A stretch of 64,000 nt of DNA from an uncultured Roseobacter sp. (GTDB taxonomy: Bacteria > Pseudomonadota > Alphaproteobacteria > Rhodobacterales > Rhodobacteraceae). Positions 27,352 to 36,005 of the stretch are shown here, piece by piece (within the stretch, counting starts at the first letter, position 1; each line of letters begins with the position of its first letter). A model generated the notes under the pieces. It was given only the letters and a program-made list of their open reading frames with translations. It searched no databases and was not told the DNA's origin. The stretch covers positions 372,001 through 436,000 of the forward strand of contig NZ_CANLYL010000001.1 in NCBI RefSeq assembly GCF_947495275.1, in the 5' to 3' direction. A program made the position numbers and the translations under genes.

Positions 27352-28197
27352 TCAACCGCCCAGCGTCACGCCCTTGCGCCCCGCCAAATCGGTGAAGTAC
27401 TGCCAGGCAACGCGCCCTGAACGCGCGCCGCGTGTGGCCTGCCATTCTATGGCTTCGGCGCGCAGATCGTCATCGCTGATCTTCACGCCATAGGCGTCAC
27501 AGTACCGGCGGATCATCTCCAGGTATTGGTCCTGATCGCAGGGGTGGAAACCAAGCCACAACCCGAAGCGATCTGACAAGGAAACCTTTTCCTCAACCGC
27601 CTCTGACGGGTTGATCGCGCTGCCGCGTTCGTTTTCGATCATGTCGCGGGGCATCAGATGACGCCGGTTCGATGTGGCATAGAGCACAACGTTTTCTGGA
27701 CGGCCTTCGATACCACCGTCCAGCACGGCTTTGAGGCTTTTGTAATGCGCATCATCGTGACCAAAGGAGAGATCGTCACAAAACAGGATGAACCGGTAAG
27801 GCGCACCGCGCAACAGGTTCAGAAGCCGCCCGACAGACGGCAAATCCTCCCGCTGCAGCTCCACGATCCGCAAGTCATCATATTTTTCGTGAACTTCGCC
27901 GTGTATCGATTTGACAAGACTTGATTTTCCCATGCCGCGCGCACCCCAGAGAAGCGCGTTGTTGGCGGGCAATCCCCGGGCAAATTGGTCGGTATTTGCC
28001 AATAGCGTATCGCGAGAGCGATCCAGACCCACAAGTAGCGACAGATCAATGCGCGCGACCACAGGTACAGGTTCCAGCCGATCCGGCTCTACGTGCCAGA
28101 CAAATGCGGAAGCGGTCGAGAAGTCCGGCGCGGCCTGTGGCGCCGGCGCCATCCGCTCCAGTGCCGCCGCGATGCGGTCCATCGGGTCGTCAATCAC
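27352..28197 (-). CDS. DUF815 family ATP-binding protein
   Basis: This 281-residue P-loop protein of the DUF815 family has Walker A GARGMGKSS (85-93) and a Walker B FILFCDDLSF. It belongs to the AAA-like superfamily; the substrate is unknown. Its start overlaps the tatC stop by 4 bp (28194-28197), so it belongs to the tat operon transcript. In many roseobacters it sits near tat or sec genes. Confidence 0.88.
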   Translation of the reverse strand: MIDDPMDRIAAALERMAPAPQAAPDFSTASAFVWHVEPDRLEPVPVVARIDLSLLVGLDRSRDTLLANTDQFARGLPANNALLWGARGMGKSSLVKSIHGEVHEKYDDLRIVELQREDLPSVGRLLNLLRGAPYRFILFCDDLSFGHDDAHYKSLKAVLDGGIEGRPENVVLYATSNRRHLMPRDMIENERGSAINPSEAVEEKVSLSDRFGLWLGFHPCDQDQYLEMIRRYCDAYGVKISDDDLRAEAIEWQATRGARSGRVAWQYFTDLAGRKGVTLGG

Positions 28198-29108
28198 TTC
28201 AGATGATCCTCAGCACTGTCATCGGTTTCATCTTCGTCGTCCTCAAACCACAGACCTTCTTCGCGCAATTTGGTTTCGCGTTTGGTTTCCACGCGCTTCA
28301 CAAGGAAGATGGACACCTCATAGAGCCCGTAGACCACGGTAAAGAGAATACCCTGCGTGATCACATCGGGCGGTGTGACCAGTGCCGCGAGCACAAGGAT
28401 GGCCACCACGGCGTATTTACGGACGTTGCCAAGCCCTTCGGCATTGACCAGGCCCGCCTTGCCCATCAGCGTCAACAGCACTGGCAGCTGAAAGCAAAGC
28501 CCGAAGGCCATGATGAATTTCAAAGTAATATCAAGGGATTCGTTTACCTTGCCGAAGAAGGTAATACGGATACCCTCCTGCGTCGCACCGGCGGTCGCAG
28601 CAACCTGATCAGCACCTGTAATGGACCCCATCAGATCGGCAATGATGGAAGGTACATCTGCAAATCCGAGGAAAAATGCCATCGCCAGCGGTGTCACGAC
28701 AAAATGCGCAAAGGACGCGCCTAGCAGGAACATGACCGGTGAGGCGATCAGGAACGGCAAAAAGGCGTTCTTTTCCGTACGGTAGAGCCCCGGGGCCACG
28801 AAACGCCATAGCTGCAACCCGATGACCGGAAAGGCCAGGGCAAACCCGAAGACCATCGAGATCCGAAACAGCGTGAACAGGTATTCCTGTGGCGAGGTAT
28901 ATTGCATGGTGGGCGAAGGATCACCCAACTCGCGCAGGGTTTCCTCGATCGGCTCCAACAGAAACTGCAATATCGGCTCTGCCACGGTAAAGGCGAGCAC
29001 AATTCCGATCAGAAAGGCAATTACGGAGCGGATCAGCCTTGTGCGCAGCTCCGCCAGATGTTCGATCAACGGCGCGGCGCTGTCGTCAATGTCATCAGAT
29101 GCGCTCAT
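28194..29108 (-). CDS. tatC: Sec-independent translocase TatC
   Basis: TatC is the multi-span receptor for twin-arginine signal peptides. The 304-residue protein has six predicted spans and the conserved N-terminal HLAELRTRL (17-25), where the Glu contacts the RR motif. The C-terminal tail is unusually acidic ([13 protein letters not shown]) compared with the core family. It overlaps tatB by 4 bp and the DUF815 gene by 4 bp. Confidence 0.97.
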   Translation of the reverse strand: MSASDDIDDSAAPLIEHLAELRTRLIRSVIAFLIGIVLAFTVAEPILQFLLEPIEETLRELGDPSPTMQYTSPQEYLFTLFRISMVFGFALAFPVIGLQLWRFVAPGLYRTEKNAFLPFLIASPVMFLLGASFAHFVVTPLAMAFFLGFADVPSIIADLMGSITGADQVAATAGATQEGIRITFFGKVNESLDITLKFIMAFGLCFQLPVLLTLMGKAGLVNAEGLGNVRKYAVVAILVLAALVTPPDVITQGILFTVVYGLYEVSIFLVKRVETKRETKLREEGLWFEDDEDETDDSAEDHLK

Positions 29109-29557
29109 GTTTCACTCTTTGCGGGCGGCTCCGCGTCCCGCGCGGCTTCTAATTCGGCAGCTTTGGCCTGCGCTTCCTGCGCCTCTTTCATCTTACGGTC
29201 TGCCGCAGCGCGCGCCGTGGCAGCCTGTATTTTCTTGGTTTGCTCCGCCCGCTCAGCGGCCAGCTTGCCGGTTTCGCTATCGGGATCGAACTTGCCAAGG
29301 TCTGATGCCGCGTTTTTCACGCCATCCATGGCGGAGTTGATCGGGTTCGTCGCCGTCTTCAACCCTTTGGCCACGTCTCGCATGCCTGTCTCATCAGCGG
29401 CGTCATTCATGGCCCGGCTGAACTCGCGCGCCATGCCCTTGGCCTTGCCCACGGCCTGCCCGACCTTTCGGAACAGCACCGGCAAATCCTTGGGACCCAC
29501 AACAATCAGCGCGACGATGCCGATGACCAGCATCTCCGTCCAGCCAATATCGAACAT
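29105..29557 (-). CDS. tatB: Sec-independent translocase TatB
   Basis: TatB (150 residues) has an N-terminal transmembrane helix beginning [19 protein letters not shown], the hinge VGPKDLP with Gly and Pro, and a long amphipathic charged region. It forms the TatBC receptor with TatC. It lies between tatA (3-bp gap) and tatC (4-bp overlap). Confidence 0.96.
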   Translation of the reverse strand: MFDIGWTEMLVIGIVALIVVGPKDLPVLFRKVGQAVGKAKGMAREFSRAMNDAADETGMRDVAKGLKTATNPINSAMDGVKNAASDLGKFDPDSETGKLAAERAEQTKKIQAATARAAADRKMKEAQEAQAKAAELEAARDAEPPAKSET

Positions 29558-29560
29558 GGC

Positions 29561-29773
29561 TTAGACCTTGTCTTTCTCAGCCTCAGGGGTCACGTCCTTG
29601 GCTTCCTCGGACGCATTGGCGATCTCATCCTGGCCCTCGTTGATGCCCTTCTTGAATGACGTGATGCCTTTGCCCACTTCACCCATCAGGCTGGAAATCT
29701 TGCCACGCCCGAAAAGCACCAGCACAACGACCGCGATCAGCAAAAGGCCCGGCAGGCCAATATTGTTCAACAT
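29561..29773 (-). CDS. tatA: Sec-independent translocase TatA
   Basis: TatA (70 residues) is the pore-forming subunit of the twin-arginine pathway. It has a short N-terminal membrane helix, then the [16 protein letters not shown] motif and a highly acidic tail. It is the first gene of tatABC-DUF815. The region between it and the divergent gene at 29994 holds both promoters and a perfect operator palindrome. Confidence 0.96.
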   Translation of the reverse strand: MLNNIGLPGLLLIAVVVLVLFGRGKISSLMGEVGKGITSFKKGINEGQDEIANASEEAKDVTPEAEKDKV

Positions 29774-29922
29774 TTCAAATCTCCCATTTCGTAAGCCACC
29801 GCCAGCGGGGCAGCCTCAGTCGCCTTCAGTTCTAGGGAATTCCCAATTGGCCGAAAAGAACCAAAGCGGTTTTCAGAACCCACAGCACGGCTGAATCTCG
29901 GAAAATTGAGAATGACAAAACT

Positions 29923-29946
29923 CAACTGACAGGTTTATGTCAGTTG
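29923..29946. promoter_or_regulatory. Perfect inverted repeat CAACTGACA-N6-TGTCAGTTG, probable WYL-regulator operator
   Basis: Two perfect 9-bp arms (29923-29931 and 29938-29946) flank GGTTTA. The site lies 48 bp before the small gene at 29994 and is the longest perfect operator-like dyad I noticed in any non-coding stretch. The adjacent WYL regulator (30396) is the obvious candidate to bind it, giving autoregulation of both genes; tatA on the other side may be affected. Binding is inference. Confidence 0.65.
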
Positions 29947-29993
29947 TCTGCTGTCATGTCTATCCTCGACGCAGGACAATGAAAGGACAGATC

Positions 29994-30368
29994 ATGCGCT
30001 TATTTCCCTATTCGACAACCGGTATCGCTTTCGGCGCGGCAGATGCGGCGCGAGGCGCTGCCAGCCCCGAGACAGTTGCAGAAGTTGTCACCTTTCGGCT
30101 GGCCGAGAGCGTCGAACGCGACGTCTTTTTAAAGGCTGCCGGCGATATCGAACCGTTTCTGCGGGCATCGGGCGCGGTAATTTCGCGGACGCTCAGCGTC
30201 GATGAGGATGGCCTCTGGACCGATCACATTGTCTGGACGTCCATGAGTGCCGCAAAACAGACGGCCGAAGAGTTGATGGCGCACCCGCAAGCGATGCCGA
30301 TGATGCAAGCCATCGCGGAAGGCAGCGCCAGCATGCGCCACGCGTCTATCGTGCTGACAATGGACTAA
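29994..30368 (+). CDS. Small conserved protein co-located with WYL regulator, function unknown
   Basis: This 124-residue protein has no motif I can name. The pattern VAEVVTFRLAESVERDVFLKAA... followed by WTDHIVWTSMSAAKQTAEEL suggests a dimeric alpha/beta-barrel (ABM-like) fold. ATG 29994 has AAAGGA six bases upstream and is preferred to 29937 or 29979. The regulator gene follows after 27 bp. The pair with its palindromic operator looks like a self-regulated stress or detoxification unit. Confidence 0.75.
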   Translation: MRLFPYSTTGIAFGAADAARGAASPETVAEVVTFRLAESVERDVFLKAAGDIEPFLRASGAVISRTLSVDEDGLWTDHIVWTSMSAAKQTAEELMAHPQAMPMMQAIAEGSASMRHASIVLTMD

Positions 30369-30395
30369 ACAGGAGCAGGCTGGCACAACGGCACC

Positions 30396-31061
30396 ATGCG
30401 CCGCACAGACCGCCTTTTCGACATTATCCAGATCCTGCGCGACGGGAAACTACACCGCGCGCAGGACATTGCCGAAAAACTGGAGGTTTCAACCCGCACA
30501 ATATACCGCGACATGGACACGCTCACCGCATCGGGCATCCCTGTGGAAGGCGAGCGCGGAGTTGGCTACATGATTACGCAAGCCATCACCCTGCCCCCGC
30601 TCACGCTCACCGTCGAGGAGCTGGAAGCGCTGAACCTCGGCATGGCCATTGTTGGCGAAGCCGCTGACCCGGACCTCAAGGCGGCAGCGCTGAGCCTCGC
30701 TGACAAGGTTGATGCGGTGCTGCCGACGCAAACCGTTTCCGAGGCTGACGCGTGGAAATTTGCTGTCTATCCCTTTGCGGATGCCGCGCGCGGGTTTACG
30801 CATATGCCGGTTTTGCGGGCCGCCATCCGGGCGAAACAAAAGCTGCGGATAGTCTATACGTCCAAGGACAACCAGATTACGACACGGACGATCCGCCCGC
30901 TGCACATGGAATACTGGGGCCGGATCTGGACCTTGACGTCGTGGTGTGAAATGCGCGGAGCGTTCCGCGTTTTTCGGGTCGACCTGATCCAGACGGCAGA
31001 GGCGCTGCCTGAGCTTTTCGTTGATGAGCCCGGCAAGACCATTGCCGATTACGTGCCCTAG
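30396..31061 (+). CDS. YafY-type WYL-domain transcriptional regulator
   Basis: This 221-residue protein has an N-terminal DeoR-like helix-turn-helix (about 1-60, with RAQDIAEKLEVSTRTIYRDMDTL) and a WYL domain (about 140-215) ending in RVFRVDLI. WYL regulators respond to nucleic-acid or small ligands in several systems. Here the target is probably the preceding small gene, via the dyad at 29923-29946. Confidence 0.9.
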   Translation: MRRTDRLFDIIQILRDGKLHRAQDIAEKLEVSTRTIYRDMDTLTASGIPVEGERGVGYMITQAITLPPLTLTVEELEALNLGMAIVGEAADPDLKAAALSLADKVDAVLPTQTVSEADAWKFAVYPFADAARGFTHMPVLRAAIRAKQKLRIVYTSKDNQITTRTIRPLHMEYWGRIWTLTSWCEMRGAFRVFRVDLIQTAEALPELFVDEPGKTIADYVP

Positions 31062-31122
31062 CAACACAGCGCCTCGCGGCGCGGCAAAATATGGATTTAT
31101 GTGAAGAAGTTTAGGTTTGAAG

Positions 31123-31154
31123 GGTGCCATTTCGTTTCGGGCCGAAACAGCACC
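31123..31154. repeat. Nested palindrome after the WYL regulator gene
   Basis: Inner perfect arms GTTTCGG (31134-31140) and CCGAAAC (31142-31148) lie inside outer arms GGTGC (31123-31127) and GCACC (31150-31154). It could end the WYL-operon transcript, though no T-run follows, or serve as an operator. Confidence 0.35.
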
Positions 31155-31196
31155 ATTTCACATCATAATCGTAAAAATCGCAATTTTATGCGTGGG

Positions 31197-31427
31197 TTAG
31201 CACCCAGCCGCATTGTTTGCTGCAACGCCGCCTGCAACGGCACCACCGGCTGTCAGGATGTCCCTGCCGGACCCTCCGCCAAGCTGGTTGCCCACAGCAG
31301 CACCGGCCAATGCACCAGCGACGCCAGCGCCCACACAGCCAACTTGTCTTTGCTGCTGAGGTGTGGTTGCGCAGGCCTGAAGAAGCCCCATTGCGACAAA
31401 TGTTACTAAGATACCAGTTTTCTTCAT
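31197..31427 (-). CDS. Small glycine-zipper lipoprotein
   Basis: This 76-residue protein has a lipoprotein signal ending in LLQAC (Cys19) and a Gly/Ala-rich glycine-zipper stretch GAGVAGALAGAAVGNQLGGG. Such small outer-membrane lipoproteins (SlyB/osmotically-inducible type) are common and of structural or stress function. GGGA precedes the ATG at 31427. Confidence 0.8.
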   Translation of the reverse strand: MKKTGILVTFVAMGLLQACATTPQQQRQVGCVGAGVAGALAGAAVGNQLGGGSGRDILTAGGAVAGGVAANNAAGC

Positions 31428-31563
31428 TGCTCATTCCCTTTTGAAGGCAAGCCGGATCAACTCCAGCATTTTGCGGTATAAGTGCAGCATAAAAACGCAG
31501 CAAGGTGGATCGGGTTCCGTATGGCGGATTGGCGCCACCGTTTCCGGCGAAAAAGCGCCGACC

Positions 31564-31923
31564 TCAGGGTTTCAGTCGCCAGCCCGTTTGGGGTGGTAGA
31601 AAGGCCTCAACACTGGCTTGAGCAATCACAATCGGATCGCCGGAAACCGTTGTGACGTTCAGCCCACCCTTTACAATCCGCACCTCGGCGCGCCCGCGCG
31701 GCAAGGTTGCAACCAGATGGTCCGCATCAACCGCATCCGGGTCCTGCACGCCGACCGTCACCTGCACGCGCATTTCGGAATGATCCAGCCCGATTGCCCC
31801 GAAAAGCGGTAGCGATGAGTGCCGAAAAGCATCCTCAATCGCCCGTTTTGCCGCCTTGGTATAATTCTGCCCATGCAGATCGTTGCCCATGCCCATTTCG
31901 ATGATCACACGTTGCTCAGCCAT
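31564..31923 (-). CDS. Lin0512 family protein, copy 1
   Basis: This 119-residue protein is of the Lin0512 family, function unknown. It aligns end to end with the next gene upstream: both have EMGMGNDL/EFGMGTSL near the start, then DA(F/L)WHNS-like and VGVQDPDAVD/IGVQHPEKVD blocks. The two overlap by 8 bp (31916-31923), a tandem duplicate pair probably making a heteromer. Confidence 0.85.
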   Translation of the reverse strand: MAEQRVIIEMGMGNDLHGQNYTKAAKRAIEDAFRHSSLPLFGAIGLDHSEMRVQVTVGVQDPDAVDADHLVATLPRGRAEVRIVKGGLNVTTVSGDPIVIAQASVEAFLPPQTGWRLKP

Positions 31924-32266
31924 CCTTGCGCTCCATGTCGAAACCGACCGTCAGCGCCACATTGGCCATGATCGTGGGGTTGCCGTCACCATCGGGTCGC
32001 GGTGCGTCCAGCCCGCCGTGGTGCAGGCGCACATCTGCCTGACCGTAAGGGAAAACCGTCAGAACCTTGTCGACATCCACCTTCTCGGGGTGCTGAACCC
32101 CGATGTCGACGATGATCTGCATGTCGGTTTTCTCAAAGCCGAAAAGCTCCGCGAGGTTGATCGAATTGTGCCAGAGCGCATCTTTGACGCCACGCACCGC
32201 CGCTTCGGTGTAATCACCACGCCTGAGCGATGTGCCCATCCCGAATTCCACCAGTAGTTTTTCCAT
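31916..32266 (-). CDS. Lin0512 family protein, copy 2
   Basis: The 116-residue paralogue of the downstream gene opens with MEKLLVEFGMGTSLRRGDYT. The function of the family is unknown. The stop overlaps the start of copy 1. It starts 19 bp after the ABC ATPase gene ends, so it is likely in the same transcript. Confidence 0.85.
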   Translation of the reverse strand: MEKLLVEFGMGTSLRRGDYTEAAVRGVKDALWHNSINLAELFGFEKTDMQIIVDIGVQHPEKVDVDKVLTVFPYGQADVRLHHGGLDAPRPDGDGNPTIMANVALTVGFDMERKDG

Positions 32267-32285
32267 TGCGGTCTCCTATCTGCCC

Positions 32286-33368
32286 TCAGGCATCAAAAAC
32301 AAAACACTTGTCACGCCGGATCGTCAGCCACATCACGGTGCCGGATTTTGGCAGGAATACGTTCGGCACAGTGGCACGCAGAACCGAACCATCATAATCC
32401 ATCGCAAATTCCACAAGGCTTTCATTGCCCATGAAACGCGCCCGCTGCACCACACCACGCGCGGCTGTCCCATCGGTGGCTGTCGGTTTCGGCCCGGTCC
32501 CGTTGCGATCAAAATCAATACGCACATGCTGCGGGCGAAAGACGATATCCACAGGCGACCCATCGGGATACCCCGGTGCCAGAAACTGCCCGAAAGGTGT
32601 TTGCGCCAGCGCCCCTGTTACCTGAGCGCGCAAAACATTGGCATCTGAAAAGAACGACACAGCAGCACGATCAACGGGCCGCGTGTAGACATTGTAGGGC
32701 GCGCCGTGCTGCACAATGCGGCCGTCACGCATCAAGGCGATCTCATCTGCCATGCGCATGGCTTCTTCGGGCTCGTGGGTGACAAGCAGAACGGCGGTGT
32801 CCTGCTCCTTGAGGATGTTCAACGTCTCGTCCCGGATGCCGTCGCGCAGCCGGTTATCAAGGCCGGAAAACGGCTCATCCATCAGCATGATCTTGGGTTT
32901 CGGGGCCAGCGCACGGGCCAGCGCCACACGCTGTTGCTCGCCGCCCGACAACTGATGCGGAAACCCGTCGATGAACCGCATCAGATCGACACGTTCCAGC
33001 AGTTCCTCCACCCGTTTGCGCTTGTCTGCCTTGCTGCCGGATTTGAGGCCAAAGGCCACGTTTTCGGCCACACTGAGGTGGGGGAAAAGCGCGAAATCCT
33101 GAAACATCAGGCCAATTTCACGGCGCTCGGGCGGCAGGCGGAAAATCGTGTCACAGACCAGCGATCCGTCGACGTAGATTTCACCGCTATCCTGCATTTC
33201 GACACCCGCAATCATGCGCAGGGTGGTGGATTTGCCGCATCCAGACGGACCTAGCAGGCAGGTGACCTGCCCGGGCTGGATCGAAAAGCTGACATCATTG
33301 ACCACGGCGCGCCCGTCAAACGACCGCATCAGGTTCTTGATTTCCAACCTTGGAGGTGCAGGTGTCAC
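32286..33368 (-). CDS. ABC transporter ATP-binding protein, FbpC/PotA-like
   Basis: This 360-residue ATPase has Walker A GPSGCGKST, the signature LSGGEQQRV, Walker B IMLMDEPFSGLD and the H-loop VTHEPEEA. A C-terminal TOBE-like region (about 240-360) follows. FbpC-type ATPases drive import of iron or small solutes. No permease or binding-protein gene is adjacent, so the transport partner is elsewhere or absent. GTG 33368 is chosen because it gives the family start right after the symporter stop; the longer reading to 33596 would overlap the symporter. Confidence 0.85.
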   Translation of the reverse strand: MTPAPPRLEIKNLMRSFDGRAVVNDVSFSIQPGQVTCLLGPSGCGKSTTLRMIAGVEMQDSGEIYVDGSLVCDTIFRLPPERREIGLMFQDFALFPHLSVAENVAFGLKSGSKADKRKRVEELLERVDLMRFIDGFPHQLSGGEQQRVALARALAPKPKIMLMDEPFSGLDNRLRDGIRDETLNILKEQDTAVLLVTHEPEEAMRMADEIALMRDGRIVQHGAPYNVYTRPVDRAAVSFFSDANVLRAQVTGALAQTPFGQFLAPGYPDGSPVDIVFRPQHVRIDFDRNGTGPKPTATDGTAARGVVQRARFMGNESLVEFAMDYDGSVLRATVPNVFLPKSGTVMWLTIRRDKCFVFDA

Positions 33369-33412
33369 GCGGCGCTCATCAAATCCGACTGAAATAATCA
33401 GGTGATGAGCTA

Positions 33413-34771
33413 TCAGCCCTTCCGCGCGCCCGCAAGCACTGCCACGAAGCCGATGCATAAAACGACGCAGCAGATCACCAGCAGCTGTTCGTATTTGTGA
33501 CCTTCGGGCAAAAAGGCGGCCACGCTGTCCCAACTGCGGGCAAAGTAGGCAAAGGCACCCGTCACCGCCGCTCCGAAGGCCGTGAGGTAAGACCACAGCG
33601 GGATGCGCCGCGCACCCACTAACCCGATCAGCAGAACCGGGGTGAGGAACATCGAGGCCGTTCCGCTGACCGCCACCGCGTCAAAAAGCGTGGCGTTGCC
33701 CCAGAGTGTCAGCGCCGCCCCCAGCGCCATGACGACGACCATGACGATGCGCCCGCCCATGAGGCTGCGGGTGGCAAGACCCAGCTCTTCTACAGCCAGT
33801 CGCGCAGAGGAGGCCAGCGCGGAATCCAATGTGCTCATGGCCGAGACCAGCAGCGAGATGACAAGCAGAGCAAAGACCCAGGGCGGGAACATACCCCCCC
33901 ATGTGCCGATCAACTGCCCTTCGTAGGGTGCGCCAACGAGGCTGGCCTGAATGCCGAAAAACCCGAAGGCGAGAATGCATAGCGTCGAAATCCAGAAGGC
34001 ATGCAGGAAGGACCGGCGCGTGGTGTCTTTGTCGGCAAGAAACCCGCGGTCCATCATCACCGGATCATGGGCGGGGTAGGAAAAGACCTGAAGGGCCGCA
34101 ACCGCCAGCAGGATCCATCCGTTGTAAGGGCCTGATGCGCCCGGCGCGGTCAAAACGGCTGTCAACGAAAACCCCGGGGTCAGAACCAATGCGCCAAAAG
34201 CCAGCGTCAGCGCCACCAGAAAAAGCAGCATCTGCACCACATCCGTCCGCAGCGCGGCGCTGAGCCCACCCCAGGCGGAATAGGCCAGCCCCAGAACGGA
34301 GACGATCAGAATGGCAATTGTGCCGCTGCCGCCTGCCAGCGCGTCGAAAATCAGCCCGACCACCAGCAGGTTGGCAAAAACCTCGGAGAGCAGGCGCAAG
34401 CCGATCACCAAATTATAGGCCGCCTGCCCGATGGTGCCGAAATGCGTACCCAGCCAGTCCTGAAGCGATCCCGCACCCTTGGCGCGCAGATGGCCTACAA
34501 TGAAACCGCCGGTCAGAAACGACCCGTAGTAGGCCGCATAGGCAAGGGTTCCGGCGATCCCGTAGTAATATCCCAGAATGGCCGCATTCATCAGCGACCG
34601 CGCAAAAATCCACGTGGTCACCTGACTGAGCACCAGAACCCAGAGGCCCGGTGCGACACCGCTGTCGGATTTGCCGCTGAAAAAGCCGTCAACGCTGACA
34701 CGTCGGGGCGCTGCCAGCAGGCTGGCGACGATGATCACACCGGAAATGACAACAAGAAGAGTGGTTTGCAT
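33413..34771 (-). CDS. Sodium:solute symporter family protein
   Basis: This 452-residue protein has about 12-13 hydrophobic segments and the SSF-type signatures AYSAWGGLSAALRTDVVQ (about 172) and LVSAMSTLDSALASSARLAVEE. The family imports solutes such as proline, choline or urea with sodium; the substrate cannot be told. ATG 34771 has AAAAGG upstream, better than 34801. It precedes the ABC ATPase gene by 44 bp. Confidence 0.88.
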   Translation of the reverse strand: MQTTLLVVISGVIIVASLLAAPRRVSVDGFFSGKSDSGVAPGLWVLVLSQVTTWIFARSLMNAAILGYYYGIAGTLAYAAYYGSFLTGGFIVGHLRAKGAGSLQDWLGTHFGTIGQAAYNLVIGLRLLSEVFANLLVVGLIFDALAGGSGTIAILIVSVLGLAYSAWGGLSAALRTDVVQMLLFLVALTLAFGALVLTPGFSLTAVLTAPGASGPYNGWILLAVAALQVFSYPAHDPVMMDRGFLADKDTTRRSFLHAFWISTLCILAFGFFGIQASLVGAPYEGQLIGTWGGMFPPWVFALLVISLLVSAMSTLDSALASSARLAVEELGLATRSLMGGRIVMVVVMALGAALTLWGNATLFDAVAVSGTASMFLTPVLLIGLVGARRIPLWSYLTAFGAAVTGAFAYFARSWDSVAAFLPEGHKYEQLLVICCVVLCIGFVAVLAGARKG

Positions 34772-34880
34772 TGCGGATGGGCCTTTTCTGTTTGACCCCA
34801 ACCGGTACCCGACCGTCAGACGTGATGCCAGACGGGCGACGACAAGCTGTCAAAAACGTGAACAGACGTTTGAATAACGA

Positions 34881-36002
34881 TCAGTCGGTCAGCTCAAAGG
34901 AGGCCTGCGCGCGGTCAACGCCATTGACCTGAACGGTCACCATGTGCCTGCCCGGATAGAGACGAAAGGTTGTCGCGTCCCCTTTGAGCTTATGCGCTTT
35001 GCTGACCCCAAAGGGTTTTGACGGCGTGGCCTTGCCCTGTTTGAGCTTGAAGACCTTGCTACCCTGCTTGCCCTCCGGGCGTGCAAAGGTGATGCGGTAA
35101 TCCACAAGCACCGGCAAATCCGTCGCCGCCGCGACCTGGCAGTTAAATTTCAGGGTCTCACCCACGGCGAGCGTTGGAGTCAGGATGTCCAGATCGACCG
35201 TGACCGGTACATCCGGGTCATAGCCCAGAGCCATCATAGCGCCGGGGTGACCTTCTTTTATCAGGCTGCGCAGCGCATGACGGGTCATCCAGTCAAGCTC
35301 CTTGGCGGTCTGCTTTCCTGCCGCTTTCCAAGATGCCAGACGCTCCAGCACCAGATCGGGACGGATTTTGGACAGATCATTCAGATGGTTAGCCACCGAC
35401 CGTGTGACATAGCGCGTGGGGTCTGCATGCAGGATATCCAGAAGCGGCAAGGTTTGATCCGGAGTCAGATCCACGGATTTGGCCCAAGGCAGCTTGGGGC
35501 GCGTCCCTTCGCTGACAAGGCGGCGTACGTGGTAATTGTCGTCCTGCGCCCATTTTTGCAACATGGCGAGGGTTTCCTGCGGCCAACGGTTCAGAAAAGC
35601 GCGGATGTAGAATTCCATCGAGAACCGCTGCGTGGCCCGATAAAGCAGGTCCATTGCCCGGGGGCGGTGCGCCTCCAGCCCATGGCGCACGGCCAGAATA
35701 CCCGGCACCGCATGGATGAAATGACCGAAATCATCGTCCTGCAGATCGGGGTTCAGCGGCGCAGGCATGGCCGCTTCGAGTTGATCTGCCATGGCGTCAA
35801 AACCCTCTGCCAACTGCGCCTCAATGCAGTCGGCCAGCCATTCCAGACGGGCCATCAGTTCGCGCGTGTCGAAGCCGCCAAGCGCCGCGCGGGCAAATTT
35901 CTGCGGATCAAAATGTGGTACGCCCGCGGCATATTCCTGCGCAAGCTGGTCCACCGTCTGCGGGTTGAACAGATAATCCTTCAGCGAAAACTTATCGGCC
36001 AT
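34881..36002 (-). CDS. AlkC-like DNA alkylation repair protein
   Basis: The 373-residue protein has an alpha-helical HEAT-like part (about 1-255), with RAFLNRWPQETLAMLQKWAQDDNYHVRRLVSEGTRP-like repeats typical of AlkC/AlkD glycosylases. A C-terminal beta-rich Ig-like domain (about 262-373) with LKFNCQVAAATDLPVLVDY follows. AlkC-type glycosylases remove N3-methyladenine and related lesions, and the fused Ig-like domain distinguishes AlkC. It is followed upstream by an SDR gene 3 bp away. Confidence 0.85.
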   Translation of the reverse strand: MADKFSLKDYLFNPQTVDQLAQEYAAGVPHFDPQKFARAALGGFDTRELMARLEWLADCIEAQLAEGFDAMADQLEAAMPAPLNPDLQDDDFGHFIHAVPGILAVRHGLEAHRPRAMDLLYRATQRFSMEFYIRAFLNRWPQETLAMLQKWAQDDNYHVRRLVSEGTRPKLPWAKSVDLTPDQTLPLLDILHADPTRYVTRSVANHLNDLSKIRPDLVLERLASWKAAGKQTAKELDWMTRHALRSLIKEGHPGAMMALGYDPDVPVTVDLDILTPTLAVGETLKFNCQVAAATDLPVLVDYRITFARPEGKQGSKVFKLKQGKATPSKPFGVSKAHKLKGDATTFRLYPGRHMVTVQVNGVDRAQASFELTD

Positions 36003-36005
36003 GGG

